Of a DNA stretch of 64,000 bases, positions 49,469 to 61,356 are shown one piece after another; positions within the stretch are counted from its first letter, which is position 1, and the number at the start of each line of letters is the position of its first letter. Origin of the DNA: Cruorifilaria tuberocauda (Eukaryota; Nematoda; Chromadorea; Rhabditida; Onchocercidae); NCBI GenBank assembly GCA_013365365.1, contig JABVXU010000064.1:62001-126000 (forward strand), written 5' to 3'. Both the position numbers and the translations under genes were made by a program. Below the pieces are notes generated by a model, which worked only from the letters and a program-made list of their open reading frames with translations, ran no database searches and was not told the DNA's origin.

Positions 49469-52433
49469 AATGCTAACGAAGTTACATTAACTTCAGAATA
49501 TGCCAAATTGTACTGTCCGAATTACCAATTGCCTGAAGTGGACAATAATGGTGCCGTAAAGCAATGTTTACCGGGTTAATTTTTATACTTTTTCATTTAA
49601 TTTGATAAATTATCGTTATGTCTTTCGAACTCTTATACCTTATTTCCCTGATAAATTTCTCAAGCATATCAATCTCTAACTTTAAGCACATTAATAATGT
49701 GCATAAGGATATTTGGAATTGGAAATTTCGATAGAACTACTCGAAATTTCAACATTGCAAGCTCTTATGTGCGATATTTCAGGACACGAAGAATTATGTG
49801 GACCAGGATATTCCTGTTATTTTTCCGGAACAAATTATCAATGTTGTCCGGTTGAAGAAGAAATCAATTTGGATTCTATCCTTGAATGTCCTTCACCTAG
49901 TATTACAATACTTACTGATGCTGGCTTACCCCTCATTTGTACTCCTGGTCTTCACGATTGCCCACAGGTGATTCCCATAAATCATATTATAAGAGATTTG
50001 AATTAAGCCTAAACTATTCGTTTAAGAATGTTTTCTTTTGGTTCTTCACTTCTTTCCTGTACTTATTTGAAATAAGTTTTTAATATTACTAAACTGTATT
50101 AAAATTATGTTAGGTGTATCAACAAAACTAATTTTCAGAGTTCTATGCAGTGTCTTAACGTCGGGAAACATTCAATATGTTGCGAAGGGTTATCAACCAT
50201 TATTGAGGAATCACATGATAGTCACCCATTGAAAGAACCAAATCCTCCAGATGAAACGATTCCAGTTGCTGTAAATAACGAACTTTTCAATGCACCAAAT
50301 TTAGAATGTCCAGAACCTGCCTTCACCATACTAGATGGCAATGGAGATCCGGTATCATGTAATGAAGAAGACTGTGCTCATCAAGTAATGTCTTAACAAC
50401 ATTTAAGGAAAATTTAAGAAATAAACATTGATGTACATCTCATTAAACTCTGTACAATCTTCCCGAAAAGCAGTAACTACTATTGTATCATGATGAGCAG
50501 TACAGTGCAAATTAAAGCTAAGAGTATAAAATAAGTCGAAGAATTCACTCATATATTCGAAATTAACATTCCATTAGCATTACACAACGATGACAAAAAG
50601 AGCAATGTCGAATATTGGTGATACTAATAAACTAATGTCATATAAGGTATTCTTCACTGATACTGCATAATTTATTTTGAAATATGTTTTATTCTATTTT
50701 GAATTTTCATTTTTTTCTCTTCAGGCAGGACGTTTTTGCTACAAACCGCTGAATACACCGATATGTTGTGAAGGTGAAGAAAGAATTGTTGATGACAATG
50801 CCTTAATTCAAAAAATCTTGCTAGGAAATAAGAATAAGAAAGAAGAAAGCATCGGATGGAATATCCTAAAATATACGCCATTAACAACCGCTCAACGTCA
50901 GCTACAACAAAGTGGACTATCACAGCAAAATGATAATCGCTTAGGACTTGACGGATCAAATGCCGTCATGTCACCAATTCATGATGGAAGTATTCCGGAG
51001 GTAACTAATTTGTTCATTCGATATGAAATCGCTGATTTTTCTTTCTTTTCATTCACACCTTAGTGGTCATTAAACCAATTCACACACTATACCATCCATC
51101 CTACAAAATCAGATATTTTTGGATTCGATCGATGATATAAAACATAGATGACATTTCCATCTTTTGCAAAACGTGTGTAATTGAAATTTTCAAATATGCT
51201 TTAAAGTATAATAAGTGAAATTTGCAAAATTACTCATTAGTAAATTTGCAGACAAAACAAAATAATTTGGAGCTAATATCGGCAATTACGGTTGGATTAA
51301 CCAGTAGTCCTGAACAAAAGCAAACTAGTGATAAGTATAAAAATTCTCAGCAATCAGCTACGCTTGATAATAAGCAGACATTACAAACAATTATTACTAC
51401 CTCAACTACAACTACAACTATTAGTACCACCACAACAGCAACAGCAACAACAACAACAACGATAACACCAGCAGTAATCACTTCAACGAAGTTAGAATCT
51501 CAGCTGTTTGGAAAAATAAATGTAAGTCATATTTGAAGCGGATAAATTTTTTTTTAAAACAATTTTAGTTAATTTTAATTAATGAAATGGAAATATGTAC
51601 CATGTTAGAAGCTGATTTGCAACAAAAATGCTGCAAGCATGAATGAATATATAAGTTGATAGAAGACAACATCATGAGATTATCAACAGGTGAAGTGAGA
51701 ATATCTTTAACAAAACACACTTCAACAAGATCAACACAGTATCCGTCACACATGAGTGATTTGAAGTTCGATGCCTTCGACATTTTTGTAGAAAAAAAAT
51801 TAGAATCAAAGCTTTCATTCTTACCTGAAGAACCTCAGAAAGCTAAAAGTGGAACAGTTAGATACAAGCCGCACAATGCTGGAGGATATGCTGTTTCACG
51901 AGCATTTTCATCAAAAGTTCGTCGTGCACCAAATGATTTACGAGCTTTGGCACGAGAATATCTTCTCGAACATCTTCGACGTGGATGGCCTTATAATGAC
52001 GAGTTTTACAGAACTTACCGTAAGTTTAGAAATTTTCAAATTTCGAAAAATTTTTGCACTATCAGCAATTTGAACAGTCGTTTCACTTTGCTCTTTGTAT
52101 CATATTTAATACCGACTTTTTAAAAAAAAGCATTGAGATCTCAGGTCTCACCTGTGCCCTGGAGTATATTTTTTTTCCAAAAAAATTGTCTCTTATTCGA
52201 TCGAATATCGCAAATATTGAGAGAACTATAAAATGAAAAATAAAATATCCATTCTTATCGGAGTCTTAGTCTTAATTCAGTACTTTTAAGTGAATCAATT
52301 GTAAACAAATGGTGGTGAAACTGTCTTAAGCTAAGAATATAACTAATCCCACATCACAAAATATATATTTGCAGCACAATATGAATCTCAACCCGGTCAG
52401 GAAAACGAAATTGTTCCCGATAGACAAACTTGA
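49469..52433 (+). CDS. Lustrin-type cysteine-repeat extracellular protein (5' end missing)
   Basis: Seven exons: 49469-49574, 49783-49967, 50139-50384, 50725-51000, 51252-51521, 51656-52019 and 52375-52433. All in phase, 501 aa without the N-terminus. Three cysteine repeats follow the pattern C-x17-C-x5/6-C-x5/6-C-x7/8-CC (YCPNYQ...YQCCP, ECPSPSITILTDAGLPLIC...ICCEG, ECPEPAFTILDGNGDPVSC...ICCEG), typical of lustrin-type repeats in secreted nematode proteins. Next comes a polar linker, then a Thr-rich mucin-like stretch (51390-51480, TTSTTTTTISTTTTATATTTT). A basic C-terminal region has a dibasic SSKVRR site and LAREYLLEHLRRGWPYNDEF. It is probably secreted or cuticular and O-glycosylated. Start and signal peptide were not found. 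Confidence 0.82.
51404..51465. repeat. Coding ACA/ACT trinucleotide tract
   Basis: Imperfect runs of acaact, acagca and acaaca encode the Thr-rich mucin-like segment of the lustrin-type protein. It is probably length-variable. Confidence 0.8.
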
Positions 52434-53863
52434 AAGATGGACGGCACCTATCATTATTTTGTCACAGTTGCTTTACATTTTGTTATAATAAATTTCTTTT
52501 TCTTTATGTATTTCATTTTCTGTTTGAACGATAAGTTATGAATTACCACATACTGATTTCGACGAATTAAATTATCGTACGCAAAATCATCAGATTTTAA
52601 ATGATAGCAAAAGTTGTTTAAAACACATCTGACGTCTATAAAGTTAGATGATTTCATACCGAGATCAGTATATATGCAAATGTGAGGATGAAGAATAATG
52701 TGCCTTCCGGCACTTTTCCATCATTTTTAACTATGTATATTTAGATAATACATTTTAGCTAAAAGGCAAACAGGCATTCATTTGACGTACTAGTTATTCC
52801 CTCTCCAACGGTGTTTAATATTAACAGATGATCGAGTTTAAGAGTTGAGCAATGCAGGAGCAGCGTGGACGCATTATGTATTTTAACCAGAACACTGCAG
52901 AAAATTAATCAGTAAACCCAAAAATGGCTTGAATCTTTAAAAGTTTTATCAACAGATGAAAATGAATTTAATGATCCAACAAATCATGCCCGTTTATCCT
53001 AAAATCGGAAACTTGATCATTGATTTACACTCAATCTAACTGCTGTCTAGTTAAATGATTCTACCTGATTTCAAATCGGAAGATAGTGTGATAATGATGG
53101 ACATGCATGGGAATCAAGTCTTATCATATTATTCACTGTAAGTGTAAATAATTTAAACATATCATCCCATTATGGTCTGCTTCAGCACATGATGTCACCA
53201 ATGATGTCAACCAATCATTAACGAAAAACTGAATCTTTCTTAATCGATACGATAGATACTGGATCCGTTGTCGTCGTATTTATCACAAGCAAGGAAGTTT
53301 TGTTTACTGCGATAATTTTCAATTTATTCCATAGTCACGTTTAAATCCACACTCTTAAGAGCGTCCAAGCGGACGGGAAAACCTCCGCCCACGCTACCAC
53401 ACCAACACGTCAGGAAATAATACGGAAATTTGAACGGCTCCGACACGTCCACTATCGTCTCCCATGCAACGGTCATAATGCAACGGCCTGTCAAAAATTG
53501 CTATTCGGCACGGTTACACTACTGATGTGATTGGTGCGTTGCTGTGTGAAAGTCTTATTTCTTTGAATTAAGTGTGAATTTTGTAAAGATGAAATTATCC
53601 TAACTCATGTGTAAGTATTACTTGCAAAACATTCATCTTCAGTTTCATTTCTTCATTTGCTTTGCTTTTATTTTATCGTTTCCAGTTTAATAAAGTTTTA
53701 GCATATCATTCAAGATCATCCATCTTTATATGATGCGTGCTAAGCTGTCTACGACGTGGTTCGCTTAAATTAACTATATTTGCCTCGAAGTATATCGCAT
53801 ATTGCCAAAAATTCTGCTGATTTCATTCTAGAATTGGACACAAGGAATTTAACACATCAAATA
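52434..53863. other. Spacer with GC-richer promoter-like block before HID-1
   Basis: AT-rich up to about 53230, then a clearly GC-richer block at 53270-53560 with several CpG dinucleotides. It lies 300-600 bp upstream of the HID-1 start codon, where a promoter is expected. No coding exon was seen. Confidence 0.5.
53821..53831 (+). promoter_or_regulatory. Probable spliced-leader acceptor of HID-1
   Basis: tttcattctag ends at 53831, 32 bases before the ATG at 53864. The short leader contains no in-frame upstream ATG. Confidence 0.6.
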
Positions 53864-56800
53864 ATGGGCAATTCTGGGAGTAAAATTAACTTTCGTAAAG
53901 CAGTAATCGAACTTACAACGAAGAAATCGAAAGTGGAAGAAGATGCATTTTGGGAAGAGCTGTGGGCTTCCAATATAAACAGTGCTGCAGATGTTTTTGG
54001 ATTGATCACAGCAGAAGATGTTCGTTTGATAGTTTCGGAAATTATTCAGTCTAGCCAGTAAAATGGGCAAAAATTTTTGTTAATTGTATATTTGAATAAG
54101 TCTTCAAAAATAAATATGTGATCATCGTAAATATTGTGAGAAAGTAGGTTAAAATGCTCATCGGATATCATTTCTCCAAATCAAATCTCTAACTCTCCTA
54201 ATTTGTGGATATTTTCAGGTGCGTTCATTACGTGATAATTCTCCAAACAATTTGGCAGCTCTGTGTTATAAAACTGTGGATCGAATAATGATAGCCTGTA
54301 ACTCTCCATCAACCATATCGTCAACAAAGGTACTTTAGTTTACTTTATTTGTTCTTAAATTCAGTCAGAAAATAAAGCCATCGATCATTATGCAAAAAGT
54401 TTAGATCATTTAAATATTCTGCCAATGATTCTCAATTCTTTTTGGCTTTATGATGTTCACTGAAATTTCGAAAAGTCAAGTTTATGCTGCTGGTCTGAAT
54501 TTTCAAAGAATTTGAGATGTAATACTCAATCATGAAGTTTTTTTTTGTTCCGAGAACACAAAGTCTGTTACTAGGTACTGAATTGTGTACGACTTCTAAC
54601 AAGAGTTTGCCCATATTTATTCGAAGATTCGGACTGGAAAAGCTTCTTTTGGTCATTACCACCAACAGAAGAGAACGAACAGTTTTCCCATCAGCCATTA
54701 GCATGCACACTGATATCTGCGCTTACCGATCTACTTTTTTGTCCCGAATTCACCGTCTCATCTCTAAGTAGTCATACGGTACTTTTTTATACATGAAAAA
54801 TACTTTTAACGATAACGAAAGTAATCAAATATATGATGACTTAAGAATTTATCTTTTTATCTTTCACTGTCTAAGAATATTTAAATGAGCATTGGTGTTT
54901 CCGTAATTTTTTACAAACTATTTATGTTTATTCGCACGTTTTGATAGAGAAATTAGTAAATACGAAATCAGGAAATAAATACAACACTGCTTTTATCATT
55001 TTAATTTTTCAGGGAGGCCTAGACGATTTGAATGCTATTGACAGCTGCGAATATATATGGGAGGCTGGTGTTGGTTTCGCGACGAAACCACCACAAGTAG
55101 CAGAGCATGATCAGAGACGGACCGAAATTCTCAAGCTTTTACTCACATGCTTTTCAGAAGTCATTTATGTCCCAGTTATTGGTGAGATTTAAGTCAGAAG
55201 TGTTTGATTCGATGAACTTGGTGCCACACAGTTATAGAAAATAAAAGAATCGCTTATGCAGATTGCATATTTGTTGTCATCAATCCAACTTCAGAAATTA
55301 TCAAGTTTGTGGAAGTTACAACTTATAATACATTAAAGACTTCTGAAGCAAGCTTGGATTACCATTCTTAATTTCAGATGAAAATAGGATGAGATGGATA
55401 GCGAAATTTACATCTGCAGAAAATCGTCATGTTTTACCACTTTTTACTTCTCTGCTTAACGTTGTTTGCGCATATGATCCGATTGGTTATGGCGTACCTT
55501 ATAATTATTTACTATTTACGGATAGCAGAGAACCTCTTATGGAGACTGCATTACAAGTGCTTATCGTGTGCCTGGATAGTGAAACACAATCATCCAATAA
55601 GGTAAATTTCTCTCCAAAAATTTTTGGTAATTAACCTGTAGTTCGTATATATGAACAATTTCAGAAAAACGAATATGCTGACAATTTTTTCATTAATTAT
55701 CTATCAAGGATTCATCGTGAAGAGGACTTTGAGTTCATGTTGAAAGGCATGACTCGTTTATTGACAAATCCATTAGTTGCTACCTACCTTCCAAGTTCTA
55801 CTAAAAAAATAACATGCCATCAGGAGCTCCTCGTTTTGCTTTGGAAATGCTGTGAATACAATCAGGTAATGGTTTTTGTATTTGTTTCCGTGACAAATAG
55901 AGGACATCCTAACTTCATGTACGCAGTCATAATTCGTCACTCTGAAGATGCAGTATTTCAGAAATTCATGTTTTATTTACTGAAAACGAGTGATGTTCTG
56001 GAAGTACTTGTTCCAATATTATTTCACGTTAATGCTTCTCGGAATGATCCAGGTACAAAAATAGTATGTTCTTGAAATTAATTGTCATATTTAAGATTTC
56101 AGAAAGGTAGTTAGACACATCTGTTATATTTTTGCTGAATATAATTTGCAGCTCGTGTTGGTTTGATACATATGGGTGTTTTCATTATTCTGTTGTTAAG
56201 TGGTGAGCGAAACTTTGGTGTACGTTTAAATAAACCCTACACTCCACGAGCAGCTATCGACGTGCAATCATTCACTGGAACACATGCAGATTTGCTTATT
56301 CTCGTATGTTGTTAGGGTTGGATTCTTGAATAATGCTATTTGTAAAATGGATTTAGAAAAATTTCATATGCAATATCAATTGTAGAAGTAAGAAACGCCT
56401 TTCATTTTCTTTTATTATTTATATCCTTTTATCTTTTATGGTATTTGCTTCTGCTTTTGACGGTTTTAATATTGATTTGTAAATCATTTCCATTCTCGCT
56501 GCATTGACTTGGGGACTACCGATTTTTTTTCGTTATATGAATCTTACTAATGTAAATGTCTTCCGTTCTCTAGTATATGGCTTTCAATAACATCTAAATA
56601 TTGTTACATATGTATATATAAAAAATGCATATTGCAGACTGCAAAGTTTGCGAATTATCCAATATATTTATATGAAGAATGAACTATTGCAGGTATTCCA
56701 TAAGCTGATAACCACAGGCAATCATCGACTGCAGTCACTTTTTGATTGTCTTCTAACAATTATTGTAAACGGTTTGTTTCATAGTGCGTTGTGGGACGAG

Positions 56801-59646
56801 TATTGAAAGTAATAATAGGATGTAATAAAGATAATGAAATGATGATTGAGGTAGTACGGTAGATGACAAGTCTCTTAAAGGTTACCTAAATTATGAGTCT
56901 ATATCAATTTCGGCCACCATCTTTAACGTATCCAGTTTTTCATCACGTTTCCTGATGACAGCAAACCTGAACACAGTGGGAGTTGAAGTTTGACATTTTG
57001 GCCTCCTAGTTGTTTGCTTTGTTATAGAACCACTTTTTCTTTTTTTTCTAGGTAACTTTCAGTAGTGATAAAATTTTAATAGCTACATTTTCTTGCAGTG
57101 TCGCCGTATTTGAAGTCCATTTCGATGGTTGCCGCTAACAAGCTTATTCATCTTATTGAGGCTTTTTCAACACCCTGGTTTTTGTTTTCATCACCAACGA
57201 ATCATCTTCTTATCTTTTTCCTTCTTGAAGTTCTCAATAATATTATTCAATATCAATTCGATGGTACCGTTTTAATATAACTTTCGGTCCCGAAAGTCTT
57301 GTTTACATATAATATAAGAATTCTGCTGCTAGCAATGATATTCCAAATGTACTGGATCGAAAACATTTTGTTGACTGATATATATTCAGGAAATTCAAAT
57401 CTGGTGTATACTATTATTCGAAAGCGCCAAGTATTTTATCAACTGGCAAATCTTTCGTCTGATTCAGCATATATCATGAAAATGCTGCAGGGGCGCAAAG
57501 GACGCAAAAGTGGTTCGGTTACTGAATCAAAGTCATCAATTGCTGAAGGAAAACCTCTCAGTGGTAAGTTTTGGTACACCAAATTTACATTTTTGCCGGC
57601 TTCTTTAGGCAGTTTCATACATAAATATATCAAATTTTGATAAACGGTGAAATAATCTGACATTTTTCTAACTTTCTATCATCTTTTGCGTCCTTTGCAG
57701 TCCTGCAGCATTTTCATGATTTTGCAGTAATCATCTGTTTAACAAGCGGGTTGATTAGAATAAGTCATTGAGCGACTGGTATCAATTTTCAAAGACTGAC
57801 CTTCACATATGTTTAGCCTAGAGCCGTCGGGAAATCCGAGAAAAGGATCAAAAAATATGTAATGTCAATCCCTATCATTGTATATTAAATGTGGATTATC
57901 TGTAGTCATTATCTGTATATCATATTGTTAGTTTTCTTTCACATCCTTTTCTTTACGTCATTGATCTGCATTTCTATAATCTGCCTTGGCGCCATTCGCC
58001 CCTATTCAAATACTTATTAGAATGTTCCTTACCCAATACTTACTAGAATATGTATATTAGATCTCTTCATTCTCACCAAAGGACTTAGCTTTGGCTGGTT
58101 GAGTGGGTCTCCTTCCTCCCTCCGAAAAATCACAAACGCTTGTCTCAGAGCTCCTCCAAATCTACTGACCCGGCATTGAACTTCCACGAGAAATATTTGG
58201 TTCAATTCAATCAAATGGAAGAATTATTGAACATGGAATAAGTACATTTCTGGTTTGTTATTCGTAGGGATTTCGAGAGAGAGAAAATTCCGAGAGGTGA
58301 AGTATAATGTCGGCCTCACCTCGGGCACCAAATATTTCTTTGTCGTGGAAGTTCAATGTTGGGCCAGTAGATTTCGAGGAGCTCTGAGACAAGCGTCTGT
58401 GGTTTTTAGGAGGGAGGAAGGAAACCCACCCAATCAGCCAAGGCTAAATCCTCTGGTGAAAATGAAGAGATCTACTATGTAGGGGCGAATGGCGCCAAGG
58501 TAGATTATAGAAATGCAGATCAATGACATAAAGAAAGGGATGTGGAAAACTAACACAATGATAGAGAGATAGTGACTACGGATAATCACATTTAATATAC
58601 AATGATAGGTATTGACATTACATATTTTTTGATCCTTTTTCTCGGATTTCCCGACAACAGCTATAGAGAAGACAAAACAGTCTGATTAGATAGATGTGCT
58701 ATGGTGATTATCACTTTATGAGTAGAAAGCAGATTCGAATGTTTTAGACGTGGAGAACAAGTCGAACATAAAGGCTACGTTGGCTGAAACGCCGCAAGTA
58801 TCAACAATGACAGAAAAAGGAGTGAATAATTTAACACATGAAAATAATGACGTACAGGAAGGTTGGGTGGCAACAACAGAATGGGTAGAATCCTGGAAAA
58901 GTAAACTTCCTCTTCAAACAGTGATGAGGCTTCTGCAAGTTCTTGTACCACAAGTTGAAAAGATTTGCATCGATAAGTAAGTTCTCATTTGCGGTAAAAT
59001 GATAGACTTGAAATTTTGCTTAGGAATATTACATTAAAATAGGATGTTTAGTCTTCCAATTTCATTATTTCCGTTAAAGTATCTTTTTGATTGTGCAAGA
59101 TTGCTTTGGAACTGAAATTTGTATATAATTGATGTATTCTGTTCAAATGAAATCAAAGTTTTGCAGAGGTTTAACAGATGAAAGCGAAATACTGAAGTTC
59201 CTTCAACATGGTACTTTAGTAGGATTGTTACCTGTTCCTCATCCAATACTTATTAGAAAATATCAGGCTAACGCTGGCACTAATCATTGGTTTCGAACGT
59301 ACCTGTGGGGGGTCATCTATTTAAGGTATCGTTTTAACTACGGTAAATCATAATCAACTATTATTTCGGGAATTTTGTTATCCGATGTTAAATTTCGTAA
59401 CCTGCGCGGAGATTTAACACTGAGTTTCCTTTTTGCTCATAAGTTTTCTGCAAATTCAAGGCATGTTTAAGTAGTGCTCATGGGTTCGAATAGCTCATTT
59501 TTACATTGATACAAGTTTCATAGATTAATATATTGTCATTATTTATGTTTTGTTATTTAATAATTTATATTATTTGTTTCAGAAATATCGACCCGCCAAT
59601 TTGGTATGATACCGAAGTTAAATTGTTCGAAATCCAGAAAACCTAA
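53864..59646 (+). CDS. hid-1: HID-1 (HID1 domain protein, dense-core vesicle/trafficking factor)
   Basis: Fourteen exons: 53864-54019, 54219-54329, 54575-54778, 55013-55181, 55378-55601, 55665-55865, 55962-56052, 56152-56303, 56693-56771, 57099-57263, 57390-57563, 58748-58976, 59167-59325 and 59583-59646. All in phase, giving 725 aa. It matches the HID1 family along its whole length: MGNSGSKINFRKAV (Gly2 and Ser, N-myristoylation context), FFWS, DSCEYIWEAGVGFA, LKLLLTCFSE, NRHVLPLFTSLLN, SGERNFGVRLNKPY, FTGTHADLL, NNIIQYQFDGNSNLVY, WKSKLPLQTVMRLLQVLVPQ and the C-terminal DPPIWYDTEVKLFEIQ. The linker at about 560-590 is shorter than in vertebrates. HID-1 is a peripheral Golgi-associated protein required for dense-core vesicle biogenesis and neuropeptide sorting. 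Confidence 0.97.
57683..57720 (-). repeat. 38-bp inverted copy of HID-1 exon 11
   Basis: This intron segment is the reverse complement of exon positions 57473-57510 with about three mismatches (35 of 38). The match stops abruptly on both sides. It lies 120 bases past the exon-11 donor site. Confidence 0.85.
57826..58654. repeat. Foldback (long inverted repeat) element 2 in HID-1 intron
   Basis: Arms at about 57826-58200 and 58328-58654 are reverse complements with high similarity, around a 127-bp spacer. The ends are gtcgggaaatccgag and its complement. The left arm has an extra segment of about 50 bp near 57998-58060. Both arms carry related open frames on opposite strands (sharing FRREEG, NQP and MKRS). 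The element lies in the 1184-bp intron between exons 57390-57563 and 58748-58976. It is probably a MITE-like or foldback transposable element; no transposase is present. Confidence 0.9.
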
Positions 59647-61356
59647 GATTCCTGTTCAAACTTTCAAAGTATTTGTTATAAATGGTTGTGCTGAGAAATT
59701 CTATATTACTGTTTAGCGATGTGTAAGGAAAAACTGTCTGAAAAAAGGTTTTGTACTTTTTCATATTTTACTTCGATGTTTTAACTTTTCATCCATCATG
59801 TTTTGCTACGCTGTTTTAACTTTTCACATAGGGAACTTCATTAACTAATTTTATTTCGTGCTTTAGCGGTATTGAGGCAGACAAGCCTTTATAGTTATTG
59901 GTTGTTCTGTACGTTCCTTGTGCTGTATATCATTAACATTAAATAGTTTATGGTGATGTGAAATGCGGTATAAGTTTACTGAGGTTGTGCTATGTAGTTT
60001 TTTCCTTCTCGACATATGTATGTATTATCCATATGCAATTTTGCCATGGAAACATCTAATAATTCATTTTCTACATACCAAATATAACGGTGTCGTATTT
60101 TCTTCCAGTGAGTTTGAGCAGTTCGTGCTCATCGTTCAATCTAAAGGGTCGCTTTTACATTCAAATGCTTTTCTTATCATCTGAAATGTCAGTTCAATGG
60201 TTTTATATACAAATGTCTACTAAAACAAAACAGTTTTCACTGTGAAAAACTCACTGGGCTTATCTGGTGCCATAAATAATCTCTGAAGTCACTGGAAGTT
60301 ATCTTATCATTTCTAAAAGTCTTTCCTTACGTTATTTTTCTATGAAACCGAAAGTCTTATATTAAACTTATTGGGTATTAATACTTCGAGTAAAATTTGT
60401 TCTTTTCTATCCTCATCATTTTAAGAAGTATTTGGCAAATTGAATGCCTTTTATTAAAGCTGAAGATAAGACGTATACACTCACTGTTCAGCGAATTTAG
60501 TGTTGAGTTTGCTAATGACATATTCAACTGCTTATCACTGATCGGAAGAAATGATCTTTACGGATGGAATACATATGCAGTTTATGTGGTGTGGGTTCTG
60601 AATTCTTTCTCTTTGAATGGTAAGGTAATGAGATATTCTCATTTTATGTACTCGAAGCACTTCCCAGTGTCGATTTTGTATATTAAACAAGTTGAGAGCC
60701 AAGTTAAAGTATTTTATGCATATCAAGCCAGAAGATGCAGCGACAAACATGTGAGAAACCAAATGAAACAGATATGAGATCTCGAATAAGGAAGATATCT
60801 GAGATAAATTATTAATAATGCAAGGCAAATGCCCGTATACAAGGAAATCATATTTATCCAAAAATTTTATTTGGTTTTCCCAAACATTTTGCTCCGAAAA
60901 GGTATAAAATGAGCAATATTACCATCAGTACAAAGGATACATCAGTATACTATGTATGAAAACAGCCGCAAAAACCTAGATGGATTTTGCGCTCAAAGCA
61001 TAAATATTTTAAAAGCTTCACTTTGCTAAGTGATACAATCAATATGTAATTGAAAAAGAAAATTTGTACTTACAATACATAATAAATTATTAGAAACGAT
61101 AATATATTACATCACGAGATCAAACCCAAGTCCTCTTCTCTTCTTGTATCGCTTAATTGGCAGTTATATTTTGACATCTTTCCATATATTAACGGAAATA
61201 GAAGGCACTATTTCACTTGCACTAGGACAAGTATTTTGTCAAAGTCTCTTTGTTACGTATTTTTAATTTCTTAGTAATCCAACTATTTTGATTCTGTTTG
61301 TAGCATGAAATTAAGTGATCAATGAAATTTATTTTATAATAACGAAATATTGAAGG
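59647..61356. other. 3' region between convergent HID-1 and zinc-finger genes
   Basis: It holds the 3' UTRs of two convergent genes. Overlapping open frames on both strands at 59963-60184, 60397-60777 and 60535-60861 have no splice context or recognisable features, and I treat them as chance. Confidence 0.5.

Noticed and set aside
54019..54061. Extension of HID-1 exon 1 to a stop at 54061
   Set aside because: Family comparison shows ITAED should continue with VRSLRDNSP. A donor at gttcgt (54020) joins to 54219 in phase and restores this.
60397..60861. Overlapping frames on both strands after HID-1
   Set aside because: Both are open at once, with no splice sites, and they lie in the 3' region between convergent genes. 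Chance openness is the simpler reading.
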